Part shown: positions 1 to 11,008 of the stretch, piece by piece
Layout of the letters: each line of letters opens with the position of its first letter
Position numbering within the stretch: the first letter of the stretch is position 1
NCBI GenBank assembly: GCA_030512295.1
Contig: JAULSR010000005.1
Location: 1,612,001 to 1,676,000, forward strand
Direction of reading: 5' to 3'
From: Bombardia bombarda
Taxonomy: Eukaryota; Ascomycota; Sordariomycetes; Sordariales; Lasiosphaeriaceae
Length of the DNA stretch: 64,000 bases
The notes under the pieces: model-generated
Told to the model about the DNA's origin: nothing
Database searches by the model: none
The model's input: only the letters and a program-made list of their open reading frames with translations
Program-made: the position numbers and the translations under genes

Positions 1-71
1 TGGATCTTTTTCCCTTCTTCCATCTCTGACTTCTTCCCGCGAATTGCAGCAGTAGTAGTAGTGGTGATCTC

Positions 72-890
72 TTAGTTAAAGAAGACCACGGCGGCGACGG
101 TGACGAGGAGCAGGGCAAGGGGCGAGTTGAAGCGTTGGCCTTCGTTCGTGTTAGTTGAGGGGGTGGTGGTGGGCCGGGCAGTGGTGGTGGTTGAGCTGTG
201 CGCCGAGGTGGTGGCTAAATGATATTCAAATAATTGGTTGCATGAGTTTAAATGATACTTATAATATATATACTGTACTCCTTGACCGGTGATAGATAAC
301 CGGCGTCAGAGAATGGGGGGTTCAGGGGGTTTGCCACTTACAAGAAGAGCCGGAGCTGGTCGACGCAGACGAGGTGATGGTGGTGCTGGAGTCGGTGGTT
401 GAAGCCGAGGAGCTGGGGGTGGTGCTGCTAGCGGAGCTCGTGCTAGTCGACGAGGCCGACGAGGAGCTGCTAGACGACTCGACGGTGCTGCTAAAGTACT
501 GGAACTGGGGGCTGTAGTTCAGGTTGTCGCTACCACTCTGATCTGAAATCTCGATGGCGTAGGTGTCTGAGGGAATGTCGCTCGGCGTCCAGACGAACGA
601 GGTGGTGCCAGCGGGGACATTGACTGTATTAACTGGTCAGTTCCTATGCCAATAATGCGTTGGTGGATCTGAGGCATGAAATCATATGCGCGCTTACCAA
701 TTTGTGCGAATGGCTTAAGGTTGCCAGAGGGGCCGTTCACGAGGGTGACGGTGACCAAGCCGACAGCATTGCCCCACGTGATGTTGAAGGGGACATCCTC
801 CTTGATGTCGTACGCCGAGTTGGTGAGCACGGGCTTGGCCAGGCCAACGGCAGCGAAGGCGGCGACGAGGGTTGCGATTGTCAGTTGCAT
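72..890 (-). CDS. Kre9/Knh1-type Ser/Thr-rich GPI-anchored cell-wall protein
   Basis: Predicted exons are 890-698, 632-342 and 214-72, giving 208 aa. Both introns have GTAAG donors, and the frame stays open across them. Residues 1-18 form a signal peptide (MQLTIATLVAAFAAVGLA). Next comes a beta-sandwich-like segment containing DVPFNITW, LVNGPSGN and SFVWTPSDIP, typical of the Kre9/Knh1 N-terminal family (Ser-Thr-rich GPI-anchored proteins). A long Ser/Thr stretch follows, rich in O-glycosylation-type residues. The protein ends in a hydrophobic tail (LALLLVTVAAVVFF plus a final Asn), fitting a GPI attachment signal. The family is linked to fungal wall beta-glucan assembly, but no enzymatic activity is known or visible here. 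The start is the only ATG followed by a signal peptide. Family confidence is good; the exact biological role is inferred. Confidence 0.8.
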
Positions 891-3800
891 TGTGATGGTG
901 TTGATTTTGGGGGGTGATTAAAAAATGCGAATAAATATTATTCGACTGCGGCGGATGGAAAGATGGTCAGCCACATGCAACTGCTGGACGTCGTCACGCC
1001 GGGCGAATTCCCAATAAAGAAAACGGGTTTCGGGAGAGAGCGAGAAAATGACGAATTGTTCGGCACGGAATGAGGATTTAACCCACCTAGCTGTGGAATG
1101 TTTGGGGGTTGTGTGATGGTATTAGAGCAAAGCTTGGGTTAACTTGGGATGTGCAATTGGATGATGAAAATGCGAAGAATAGACGCAGTCAACGAACGTT
1201 GAAGAAAATTATTAGATGAAGCGACAGTGCCGTCCAGAATCCCGAGACAAAAGTTAGAGTTGGGAAGGAACTGGGGAAGAAGGAGAGTGGAAAGTGAGGA
1301 AGCTGGTGCACCGTGGCAGCCGCGTCGCTGCCTGCAGGGGGTGGGCGGAACGACCCAAGCCAAATACGAGAGGACCCAAAACACGCGAGCTGGCAAAGCT
1401 GGCAACGCTGGGGGAGGAAGTGACGCCGCACACCTCCGTCCACGCGCTCACCAATCGGAGGCCCGGGAAATTAATGTTAGCATCTCACGATGGGGCAAGA
1501 CACCGAAAGGCTTTTTGCCCCGGCGTCCATGTTCGACTCGGCTGGCAACAACAAGGTGAGAGCGCCCTGAGAGTGACCTGACTAGGGTGCCTGCCAAGGA
1601 AACCCTGATCTTGCTACCATGCCGAATCCGGGCAAGTTTCGCCCCCCCAGAGCCTTGTCACGCATCTTGATCTTGAAATCAGGGGTTGCAGGATAGAAGC
1701 AGTTTCCATGCTTTCCTTCCACTGGCTGTGACGCAATTCTGTCGGTGGCACGGCGACGTAATCGCAGCTTCTTTCTGTATCACTCACTCCACGACGCCTT
1801 CCATAAACTTGGTTTATGGCTACCAATACCTATTCGCACCTGCTCCATATTCCCGGCGTGTTGGTGGCTCGCTCGGGCAGTCCATCTCCCCTCGAATCCG
1901 TTTCTCCACCAACCGCATGAATCTCCTTTCCTGATTCGGCCAGGGGTACCAGCACAAACGGGACTGAGGAGCAGGCGACGACAAACGTGCCTCGCCGCGC
2001 CATTGTCAGTTGGTGATGATGTTCTAGACAAATGGGACGACAAAAATACACGGGGCGCTGGTATTCAATCCTCTCAAAGTCCTCGCATCCGAAAGAAAAA
2101 GCCTACCTACCTAGGTTATTTCCCCGCAGTGGTCGTTCGTGACGGAAGCGACGTTGAGAACCGTGCTGCTGTCCAACCTTAATTCGGTCAGACACATGTC
2201 AGTGCTCGATTGATGTGACATCTTTGCGGGGCACCAGACACCTGTCAGTGGACCGCGAAGTCCCTTTTATCAGGGCCCAACGTCGTTCCTGCATGAACTG
2301 CCCGGACACATGCTGCAAAGCTCTTATCAAATTTTCTTTCCTTCCATTTGGCAGGCTCAGTTGGTAGGTCCACAACTGTATAACTTTAACGGCCAACCCT
2401 GCATTTCCATGAGATCGACGTTCCTCACGATTTGGAAGGCTCAACCTTGTGTGTTAGTGCAGCCAACATTCTCTGGTAGGAACGCATAGCATTTCAGTTG
2501 GTTCTATTAGCAGTGGACTGGGATCGGTACTTTACATCTACCTAGGTATGGACGAACACATCATCGCATGGCAGTTCAAGTTACCTAATATCCATCCGGG
2601 CATAGCCGCGGACCCAGCGGCGGACGGCGTCCTCCTTGGTGGATGATGATCAACCTGACCCTTTGCACCACCTTGCCCACCGTGTAGGTAAGCACGGCGA
2701 TGCATCGTAGGACAAAAAAGGACGTGCATCATCTTCCATACAACGTATCACAGCCTCATTTCAACTAGTAGACTACTACCGTCTAGTAGGTTGAAGCTTA
2801 CGGCCGAATCTAGACATACAGAGCTGTGCAACTATGACATGCATGCAGATCGAGCCGTCGCCGCCACTATCAACCAATAACATCGCAGAAGAGGGCTGTG
2901 AATACTGCCAAGCTCCAAGCTCCAAGCTCCCTCCAAGCTTTAAATGTTCCACGACAGCCTGGTGGCGACCTAACGAAAAGCTCAGCTCGAGTGACACACA
3001 CAAGACATGCAAAACCCTACAATATCACTTGACCGGACTTTCTCTATAGATTCAGTGTGGGTAAGTTCGCGATGGTGTCACCGCGACTGGATAGATAATA
3101 CGAGTAGTCACTTCTGTGGCTGTCTGAAGTGGCTAAAATGCTCCATCTTTACATAAAAGGCCCTTCTTACACCTCTGTGTAGGTGGCAGTATGAAAAGCT
3201 GGAACTGTAGCCTTGCATTCTGGAGAAGATGCTGTGGAATACGAAGAAAGGGCTGTGCTGTGCCTGCATGCTTGCGTGTCTGTCGCCTCCCCAACCAGTC
3301 CTTGGCAACATAATTCGGGGGCCGGATATCAGATATCATGTGTAATTGCCTATTGAGGAACAGAAGACACGCAGTTGATACATCACTTGATCTGTTGACC
3401 GAATCCGAAATGGTATTCCTTCAGATGCCGCTATTGATGCAACGTGACTCTGGTACCGTAATTTTGCCCCCAGCTGCCATCAATACGAGACGGACGGCTT
3501 CTGACTCAGGAGTCAAAAGTGGGTTGTTGCAGAAAACCAAGTCGTGACTGCTGATACAACGACCCGAGGTTTCAATAAACAGCCTCGTCCCGTGTGTTCG
3601 GAATTAGGCGCTTCAGCCCTTCTGTAAGAACATTTCTCCTCTCGCGGGTAAACTAAATGGTATGCCGTGCCAAATCAAGAATTGATGTTCCTCGGAAGGC
3701 AGGCCGAACAGGCAGAGGAGAGGACTCTGAAACTTGGTTTGATATCTCTCCAGTCCCCGCCGTGGAGCGCGATATGTCATCCTGCATGAAGACGTAGATC

Positions 3801-3908
3801 CATTGACTGAACTTCTCCCTTCGCGATGAACACAACGCGGTGATGAACGAATATGCTGGAGGGCCGGTAGCAATTAAGACATTTGTTTGAATTGACCTCT
3901 GTCTTAAT
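891..3908. other. Intergenic, 3.0 kb, no supported gene
   Basis: This stretch lies between the 5' end of the wall-protein gene and the 3' end of hpm1. Only short unconvincing ORFs are present. It contains the 10-bp palindrome TACCTAGGTA at 2539-2548 and a near copy at 2108-2116. The part next to 891 should hold the wall-protein promoter, although I see no clear TATA box. Confidence 0.5.
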
Positions 3909-5196
3909 TCAAGACAAAAGACACCTAACCACGCCCCGTCTCACACCCTCAGCCTCCTCATGCAGAGTCTCCACAGAGGCGCCAAACCCTTCCATCCTAT
4001 CGACAAAGTCGTCCAGTGAGCCACCAACCCCAAAATAGAGCCTCTTTGCACCAATAATGGCAGCGGCATACCCACTTGGCCGCTCACGACGCTCCCGTTC
4101 CAGGATAGACAGCAACGTCTGCGCAAAACTCTCAAGCGCAAAGGGGGAATATATCGTCTCCGCCCCAATCACGAGCGTATTGACATCCCCTGCTGCTTCT
4201 GCAAGACCCGCAGAGAAGCTAGACTGGTACAAGAGCTCCACAAACTCAGGAGACCATGCCCCAGACAAAAACGAGAGCGTGATCTGGCTAGAGGCAAGCG
4301 AGGCCTTGAACGCCGCGAGCACTTCGGGGGTCAGGTCCAGCTCCTCGTCCGAAGAGAAGGCCTCTTCTAGCACGGGGTTCTCTCCTCTTCCTCGCTGCTC
4401 GAGCGCCCACGCGAGGATGAAGTTGGGCAAGGTCACGAGGTAGAGCACGCTGGGGTTGTAGTCCGCCAGTGTAAGCACCAGGGGCACCTTGTCCCTCCCT
4501 GACGTCGCCGCCCTCCTTTCGGCCAGCGCCCATTGGAATAACGCAAGAGACGGCAAGGCAGTGCCACACCCGAGCTAAAAAAGGGGTAACAAACGATAAA
4601 TCGGTTGGTTAGCCGTGCACCTCATGCGAGAAAAGGGAAGGAACTGGAGAGGTAGGTAAGTGATAGACAGGGATAGAAGAGACTCATCGGCGCACCTCTA
4701 TCAGCACGCTAGGGTTGCGGTTCAAGACGTGTGGGATCTTCTCGGCGGCCATGACCTTGACCAGGTCGACGCTGCTCTCCCAGCTCTTGAAGCCGCCCTC
4801 GTAGATGCCCGTCTTGACGTCGTGCTCGCCAAGCCCGGGCTGCTGCTGCTGGGACTCACCCTCCTCCTGCCCCTCCTCGGCCATCAGCTGCACCCGAACG
4901 TCCCACAGCTCGCGCCGAGGAATCTGGATGGTGCGACCAGCCCCGTCCAGATCGACGCTCAGCGTGCCAAAGGCAATCTTGGACGGCAGCCGCGAGAGCA
5001 TGTGATCGAGATCATGGTGGGCTGGGGGCAGGAGTGGCTTGCCCTGCACGGGAAAGGCATTTGCTGATGCTGGTGTTGTTGATACTGAGGGCGCCGCCTG
5101 AGCTGGGCTCTTCTTCAGGGGTAAGACCGACTGCTGCTGCCCGGCATCTTCTTCTATGTCGTCCCCGGCAAAGGAGAAGGAAAAGTTACTTTCCAT
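3909..5196 (-). CDS. hpm1: Protein-histidine N-methyltransferase (Hpm1/METTL18 family)
   Basis: Exons are 5196-4696 and 4574-3909, giving 388 aa. The donor is GTGCGC, the acceptor TTTTAG, and the splice is in phase 0. The N-terminal about 120 residues are low complexity and variable. The catalytic core has the SAM-binding motif I, LGCGTALPSLA, at about 168-178, immediately after the intron. The family-typical LADYNPSVL follows at about 203-211. The upstream segment ending in KSWESSVDLV also matches this family. Yeast Hpm1 methylates a histidine of ribosomal protein Rpl3 in the cytosol, and the same role is inferred here. The start is the ATG preceding MESNFSFSF; an in-frame upstream ATG at 5244 would add 16 basic residues and is less likely. 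It stands alone between two long gaps. Confidence 0.85.
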
Positions 5197-6622
5197 CTTT
5201 TGTCTCTCTCGCCTCTCTTTACCGATGACCAACCGACCGACCAACCAGGCAGGTATTTGCCTCTCTCTCCTTGTCCGTTGGGACGTTGGAGGCTGGAGGC
5301 TACTTTCTTCTTCTTCTGACTTGGTAAAAAGCGAGATCGAAATCCTTCGCGGAGGAAGTGGCGGATATCAAGCGCGTCGAGGTTGCAGCGGATCTGGGGT
5401 CTTTAGGTTTGAGCCTGCAGCAGCGGCAGCAGCAAGCAGCATGGAGGCGGCGGGAGCGGAAAGGCGCGTTCAGGCGTTCAATTCGATGCTTCTCTTGCCC
5501 GTGGGGTTGGGGTTCGTGACCGAGCAGCGGGGCAATCCAGGCGGCCCCCTCTAGGGTTTTACACTAAAAGTGGCCCGTGAACCAGGTTCCTGGAGGGCCG
5601 ATTCTGAACCTGTTTCAGCGGTCTTTTGGGCCGCCGGCCACCACCACCAGCTCATTGGAATGGAAACCTACTCGACCTTACTTTCCCGCTCCTGGGATAC
5701 TCCATGTCCTGTTGAATCCCTGGGGGTGGTGCAGTGGTGGCATACATGTAAAAGACCCCAATTGCTTGCTTGCCATGGTGTCGTCCTATTCGCCGCTCAC
5801 CGGCAGCCAGGACCTTCATATTTGGGCCCCCCCAACGGCTGTGGTTGGACAGTATACGAAATCCTTATATTCACGCACGCACGCACTCGACCTTTTAGCA
5901 GTTCGCCTCGCCTCAACCCGGTCTAGTCGGCATTGCTAGAACTGGACAGACAGACAGACAGACACCTTCTCGACCGTCTTTCAGGGCCACCCTCCCCCTC
6001 CCTCCCCCTCATGTTGTTGGCCTTTGGCCGCCGGCGGGTTAAGTAAGGAGTGGAGGGTATGCGCATGGATGGCTTGGCTCAAGATGCTTGATGGGCTTCG
6101 GCTCCAAGACTCGAGGTCGTCCGAAATCCGGTTAATCAAAGGTCGATGTCCCTCCCGTAAACCAGCCAACGGGTCGTCACTGGGCGAACAGAGACGACTG
6201 GCACTCGCATCAGCAAGACAAGGGCGTCAGCACATGTCATCTCGTCTACCTACCTACTCACCCCTATGCTGGCCCCCGTATTGCAAGCGTACCTTACCGT
6301 ACCGTGCTGGTCTCCTTGAACCCTCCTAGCGCTTCTTCGTCCAATGTTTACCAGCTCCTTTGCACTGCGTAAAGAGCTGAGTTGGACGTAGATCTTACCA
6401 ATCTCACAATCCGAGCCAGCCAGGGGGAGGAAGGTGCCGAGGGACCCCAGTTGTCGTTGCTCACTCACTGCAACATCGCGAATCCTCCCGCCCTGCTATC
6501 TGTCTCTGTCAACACAATAAAAGCAGACTGATAGTCCCGAATCTTTAACCCATTCAGGGACAGATTTCATTATCACCAGCACGACACTGTCTATCCCAAA
6601 CACCCCTCATTTATAAATTAAT
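5197..6622. promoter_or_regulatory. Divergent intergenic region between hpm1 and the flavin monooxygenase
   Basis: The two genes point away from each other here, so both promoters lie in these 1.4 kb. A (GACA)n-like run sits near 5945-5963. The last 100 bases are A/T- and C-rich, as in fungal leaders. ORFs in this stretch look like chance. Confidence 0.4.
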
Positions 6623-8638
6623 ATGGTTATCGAGATGTCTGGCAACCGCCTCACCCGCCTCGACCATGCCTTCGGGGACGATCCGTCCTCCCCCGAGCCG
6701 CCCAGATATACGGTCCGGGAACAGCCGCTCGGCTCGACCAGACACATCCGCATCATCGGCATCGGAGCCGGAGCGAGCGGTCTGAACATGCTTCGCACCC
6801 TGTGGCTGAATCTCACCGATTATGAAGTTACCATTTACGAGAAGAACGCCGACGTGGGCGGTACGTGGTTCGAAAACCGCTACCCCGGCTGTCGATGCGA
6901 CATCCCGAGTCACAGTTACCAGTTCTCGTGGCGTCCAAAGCATGACTGGGAAAACTTCTTTTCGTCTGCAGAGGAGATTGGGGATTATCTGCGCCAGGTC
7001 TGCGACGAGGAGAAGATGGGGGACTCTATCAAGACGTTGCATCAGGTCGTGTCTGCCCGGTGGAACGAGAAGGATGGGCTTTGGAACCTGGAAATTCAGA
7101 ACTTGCAGACGGGGGAAGTGATTAAGGACTCTGCCCATTTTGTTGTGGATGGATCGGGAATCCTAAAGTAGGTCATGGCTCACCGTGCCTTGCCCAGTTC
7201 CGGGCCCGCTTACAGAAATGCCCAAACAGTAACTGGAAATGGCCGGATGTTGAGGGTCTCCAAGACTATCAAGGAACTCTGATCCATACTGCCCGCTGGC
7301 CAAAGGACTTTGACCACACGGACAAAGTGGTCGCTGTCATTGGGAATGGCTCGACCGGGATCCAGGTATTGCCAGCACTACAGCCAGGTAAGCTTCTCGC
7401 ACTTGATATCACGACTTCCAGCTGACAGTGTCATAGGGGCCCAGAAGTTGATCCACATTGTCCGGACGCCCACTTGGGTGCTTCCACCACGGATACAAGC
7501 ATGGAAGATCATGGGCCAAGCCGGTGAACTGCTGAACAAGATTGAGCTAGATGAAAAGGAGAACTTCTCCCAAAACACGATCGAGAAATTCAAGTCCGAC
7601 CCTGAGTTCTATCGAACTTTCGTCAAGGGGATCGAGGCGGAAGTAAACAATACCTTTCCAATTGTAAGTCGCTCCTGGAATCCTGTCTTGAGGGAGAAAA
7701 ACTAACCAACCTTGAACCAGATTGAGAAAAATAGTCGCATAAACTTGTACGCGCAGTCAAAGGTGACCGAATACATGACTGCAATGCTCGGGGGAGACGA
7801 GAAGCTTTGCAAGCAATTGATACCCAGCTACCCGCTCGGCTGCAGAAGGATGACCCCGGGCCACACCTATCTCCAGGCGCTGACGAAGCCAAACGTGGAA
7901 GTCAAACGGGGTGGAGTAAGTCGATTGGTGCCAGAAGGTCTCGAGCTGGAGTCCGGAGAGGTCATCAAGGTCGACGCCATCATCTGCGCCACGGGCTTCG
8001 AGACATCCTTCTGCCCCAGATTCCCCATAGTCGGCCGCAACGGAAACCTTCAAGACAGCTGGAAGAAGGAGGTGCCCAAGGCATACATGTCCTGCGCGGT
8101 TGCTGGGCTGCCAAATTATTTCAGTGAGTCTTGCACGCACCATCACCACCACCACCACCACCACCACCACCCAAATGCTAACTATCCACTCCCCACAGCC
8201 TTCCTCGGCCCCAACGCCCCCATCGGCCACGGCAGCGTCTTCACCCTCAGCGAGCACATCGCAAAGTACATCACCGCCGCGATCCATAAGTGTCAGACCG
8301 AGGGCATCAAGTCCATGGCGCCCTCGCAGGCCGCCGTCGACGACTACTTTGAGCACATCTCCGCCTTCATGCCGCGCACGGCCTGGTCGGCCGAGGGCCG
8401 CTCGTGGTTCAAGGGCGGGCGCCAGGACGGCCCCGTCACGGCGCTGCACCCCGGCAGCCGGATACACTTCTTCGACATGCTGCAGCGTTTCAGGGGAGAG
8501 GACTGGGAGTATGTCTATGATAATGCTGGTGGCGGCCAGAACCGGTTTGCGTATTTGGGCAATGGGTATTCGACGAGGGAGTTGGAGAAGGGTGGGGATA
8601 CGACCTGGTATCTTGACGCGCCGGCGAGGGTGGTGTGA
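6623..8638 (+). CDS. FAD/NADPH-dependent monooxygenase, Baeyer-Villiger type
   Basis: Exons are 6623-7167, 7230-7387, 7437-7663, 7721-8123 and 8199-8638, giving 590 aa with frames consistent across all junctions. An FAD-binding Rossmann motif GIGAGASG lies at 46-53. The Baeyer-Villiger fingerprint region reads YQGTLIHTARW at 195-205, with Tyr where Phe is usual. A second nucleotide-binding motif, GNGSTG, lies at 220-225. A conserved ATGFET and the NYF-TFLGPNAPIGHGS segment come further on. Relatives oxidise ketones to esters or lactones, or hydroxylate small molecules, using NADPH and oxygen; the substrate cannot be predicted. No biosynthetic partner genes flank it, so it is probably a stand-alone catabolic or detoxifying enzyme. 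Intron 4 (8124-8198) is 75 nt, in frame and stop-free, and carries a CAC repeat. Confidence 0.88.
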
Positions 8639-9835
8639 GGGTGTGAGAATGTGGGTTTGGTTGGGGGGTGGGATAGATAGGAGGGCTTAGATGCGCGTTG
8701 CATTTGCATTTTGGCCGTAGAGAATGGCTTGGTGTGCAACTTGTACCTGCACCTTTCAGATGGCGTTCTCTTCCTTTTTTGGGTGGGATGTGGGTATGTC
8801 GTTGGCGGTTGCTCCTTCCCGGTGTGCTACCATAGCACCTGGGCTTAGATAATACCCAGGTACCTAGTAGTCGGACACACCTTTTAGGCAGCAACAGATC
8901 AATGACCTTCTTTCCCCACAACAACCTCTATTTACAGGTAGGCGCCTTGTTGTATCCCCATCGTTGCTTGCAGAGGCATCCACACGTATGAACACGCGAA
9001 AAAGGGGTGAGAAAAGGGGGCGTTCGGCTAACCAATACAGTCCTAAGCTAGGGTCCATGCCGGTAACCTTACAACATGGAAGCCTCTGATGGACCGCCAC
9101 TTTTTTAAAGTTGAGATTATTCCGTTTCTATCACTCCCTGGCGTCGTGGCTTCCATGTTTCGATTTTGGTCTGCGAGCGAGCGAGCAAGGGGACGCCCGG
9201 GCGCTAAGACATATGGGATCGCCGGGAACGCGGCAGGCCTTCTCAGTGGCCAATGGCTACCTATGGTAAACTCCGACTTTTCCCCTCTCCTCCTCCAACG
9301 ACCGCTCGTGCAGTAACAAACCATGCCGTGTCCCGACGCTGTAGAACGCTGTTTCAACCACCCCAGCTTACCGTGCCGTACCAGAACAAGTCACAGCCCC
9401 AGGATAACAGCGGTGACCAGCGGGGAATATGCACATCGTGGGCCACTCAATGGCCCTGGCCGCCCATTGAGACAGCTGCCTTCTATCGATGGTGAAAAGC
9501 TGCATAAGACAGAACGGAGAAAGCCAGTTGTTGAAGAATGCGCTCTGCAATTGGGAAATACGCACTTTTATCATAATTAGTTCGCGGGTAACCTTGGGTA
9601 ACCTTGGGCTGTATATCGGGTCAAAGCGGATAATTCCGAAAAGTAAAGGGGAGATTTCCGAAAAAAAAAAAAAAAGGAGAGACATGACAAACATCCAACA
9701 TGAAGAATATGAACAGCTTTACCTACTATTTAATACACAAGCTCGTCTAGGTATTATACAACAAAGGCACACGGAGCCATAATCACGATCGCTTTTGGCC
9801 CCGAAAACGCAACAACCAACGCTCGCTCCCTACTG
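8639..9835. other. Intergenic between convergent genes, no supported gene
   Basis: These 1.2 kb separate the 3' ends of the monooxygenase and SDHAF3 genes. They contain a perfect 10-bp tandem duplication (GGGTAACCTT twice, then GGG) at about 9586-9608 and a 15-base A run at 9661-9675. Nothing coding is supported. Confidence 0.45.
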
Positions 9836-10361
9836 CTATGAGCTGCCCTCCTCCTCATTCGCGTTACGTTTCTGAATAGCCCTCATAAGCTCGTATAGTT
9901 GCCCCAGCTGCTCATCTATCCGGCGGTTGCGTCAGCACATCTCCAACGATCATCATCAAGACAGAAGAGTACATACCGCTCATCTTCTCAATCTTGGCCG
10001 GATCCATCTTCTCCCCCACCCACGAATCGCCCTCAATATTCTGCGCGTACTTTTGCCATTCCGTGAGGAAGCCAATCTAACACATTATTTGTTAGAGAAT
10101 ACATCTAGGTGAAAGTAAGTGTGTCCTCTCCGTCATGTCATCACTTACAATATGAGCAGGGTTGTCGATATTCCTGTGGAGTCTGAACTCGGCCTTGATG
10201 AACTCGTCGCCTAGCAGGCGCATCTCGGAGGGCAGAAACTTGCGGTGCGCGCGGAGGATGCGTCGGTAGAGGGGGATTGGCGGGAGCAGGGCCATGGATT
10301 GGAGGTTTAGGCCTTTCGATGGCTGGAAGGCTGAGGCCATCATTCGCGGGGATGGTCTCAT
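9836..10361 (-). CDS. sdhaf3: Succinate dehydrogenase assembly factor 3 (ACN9/Sdh7, LYR family)
   Basis: Exons are 10361-10149, 10076-9977 and 9915-9836, giving 130 aa. The LYR motif (LYRRILRAHR) starts at residue 31. It is followed by the family core MRLLGDEFIKAEFRLHR and then FLTEWQKYAQ across the first intron. The protein ends in an acidic EEEGSS tail. Length and arrangement match ACN9/SDHAF3 proteins. These act in the mitochondrial matrix and help insert or protect the iron-sulfur subunit of succinate dehydrogenase. The N-terminal 25 residues, containing Arg, Ser and Gln but no acidic residue, could serve as a mitochondrial targeting sequence. The start is the first ATG in the open frame. 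Donors GTAAGT and GTATGT support the two introns. Confidence 0.88.
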
Positions 10362-11008
10362 TTTGGAGGCGTGTTTGTTGTTTTTGTTATGTAGCGGTTG
10401 ACAGAATCAAGAAGGCTTGATTGAATGAAGTTTCTGTGAGTTTTTAATAAGCGATATGGTCATTCGGTTTATATCGAGGTCATTTGTGTACCTTTTTTAT
10501 GTCTTGTTTATACAGAGACTCATGAAGTAATGTGATCGCGTTGGTCGCTCAGCAGTGGTGATTGGCGTTGCGCTTAGCACCTGGACTTAGTCCAACCTAG
10601 GGGTGACGTCCACTGCGCGCGCTCTCTGGTTTCGGCCCCACACAGTGTTAGGACAGTGAACCCATTTTCAATTCCTTGGGTTATCACCGAATGGAATTTG
10701 TATCCTATGGCTAGTTTGCTGCGCAACTTTTAGAGTAGGTAAGCTGCCCTGGTTAATAAACTGTTATAACTGCTCCCTCATCGTGCAAGACTCATCATGG
10801 CACAGACAGATGAGTTTTCTTGGAACCACCACGCCTCAACGATTCCATGAAACCGATGATGATATCACTTCTTCAAAACCCAGCACTGTGTAAGTGGTTT
10901 TACGACGTGTGATCATACAATGTCAAAACTGGCCGCGGTTCGTATGCTTGTGGTATTATTTCTCTATTTTTATTTCCAGTCCAAGTCTAGTCCTTTATTA
11001 TGAACATC
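10362..11008. promoter_or_regulatory. SDHAF3 upstream region and helicase 3' flank
   Basis: These 0.65 kb lie between the SDHAF3 start and the end of the helicase gene. They should carry the SDHAF3 promoter and the helicase 3' UTR. No clear ORF or repeat is seen. Confidence 0.4.
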
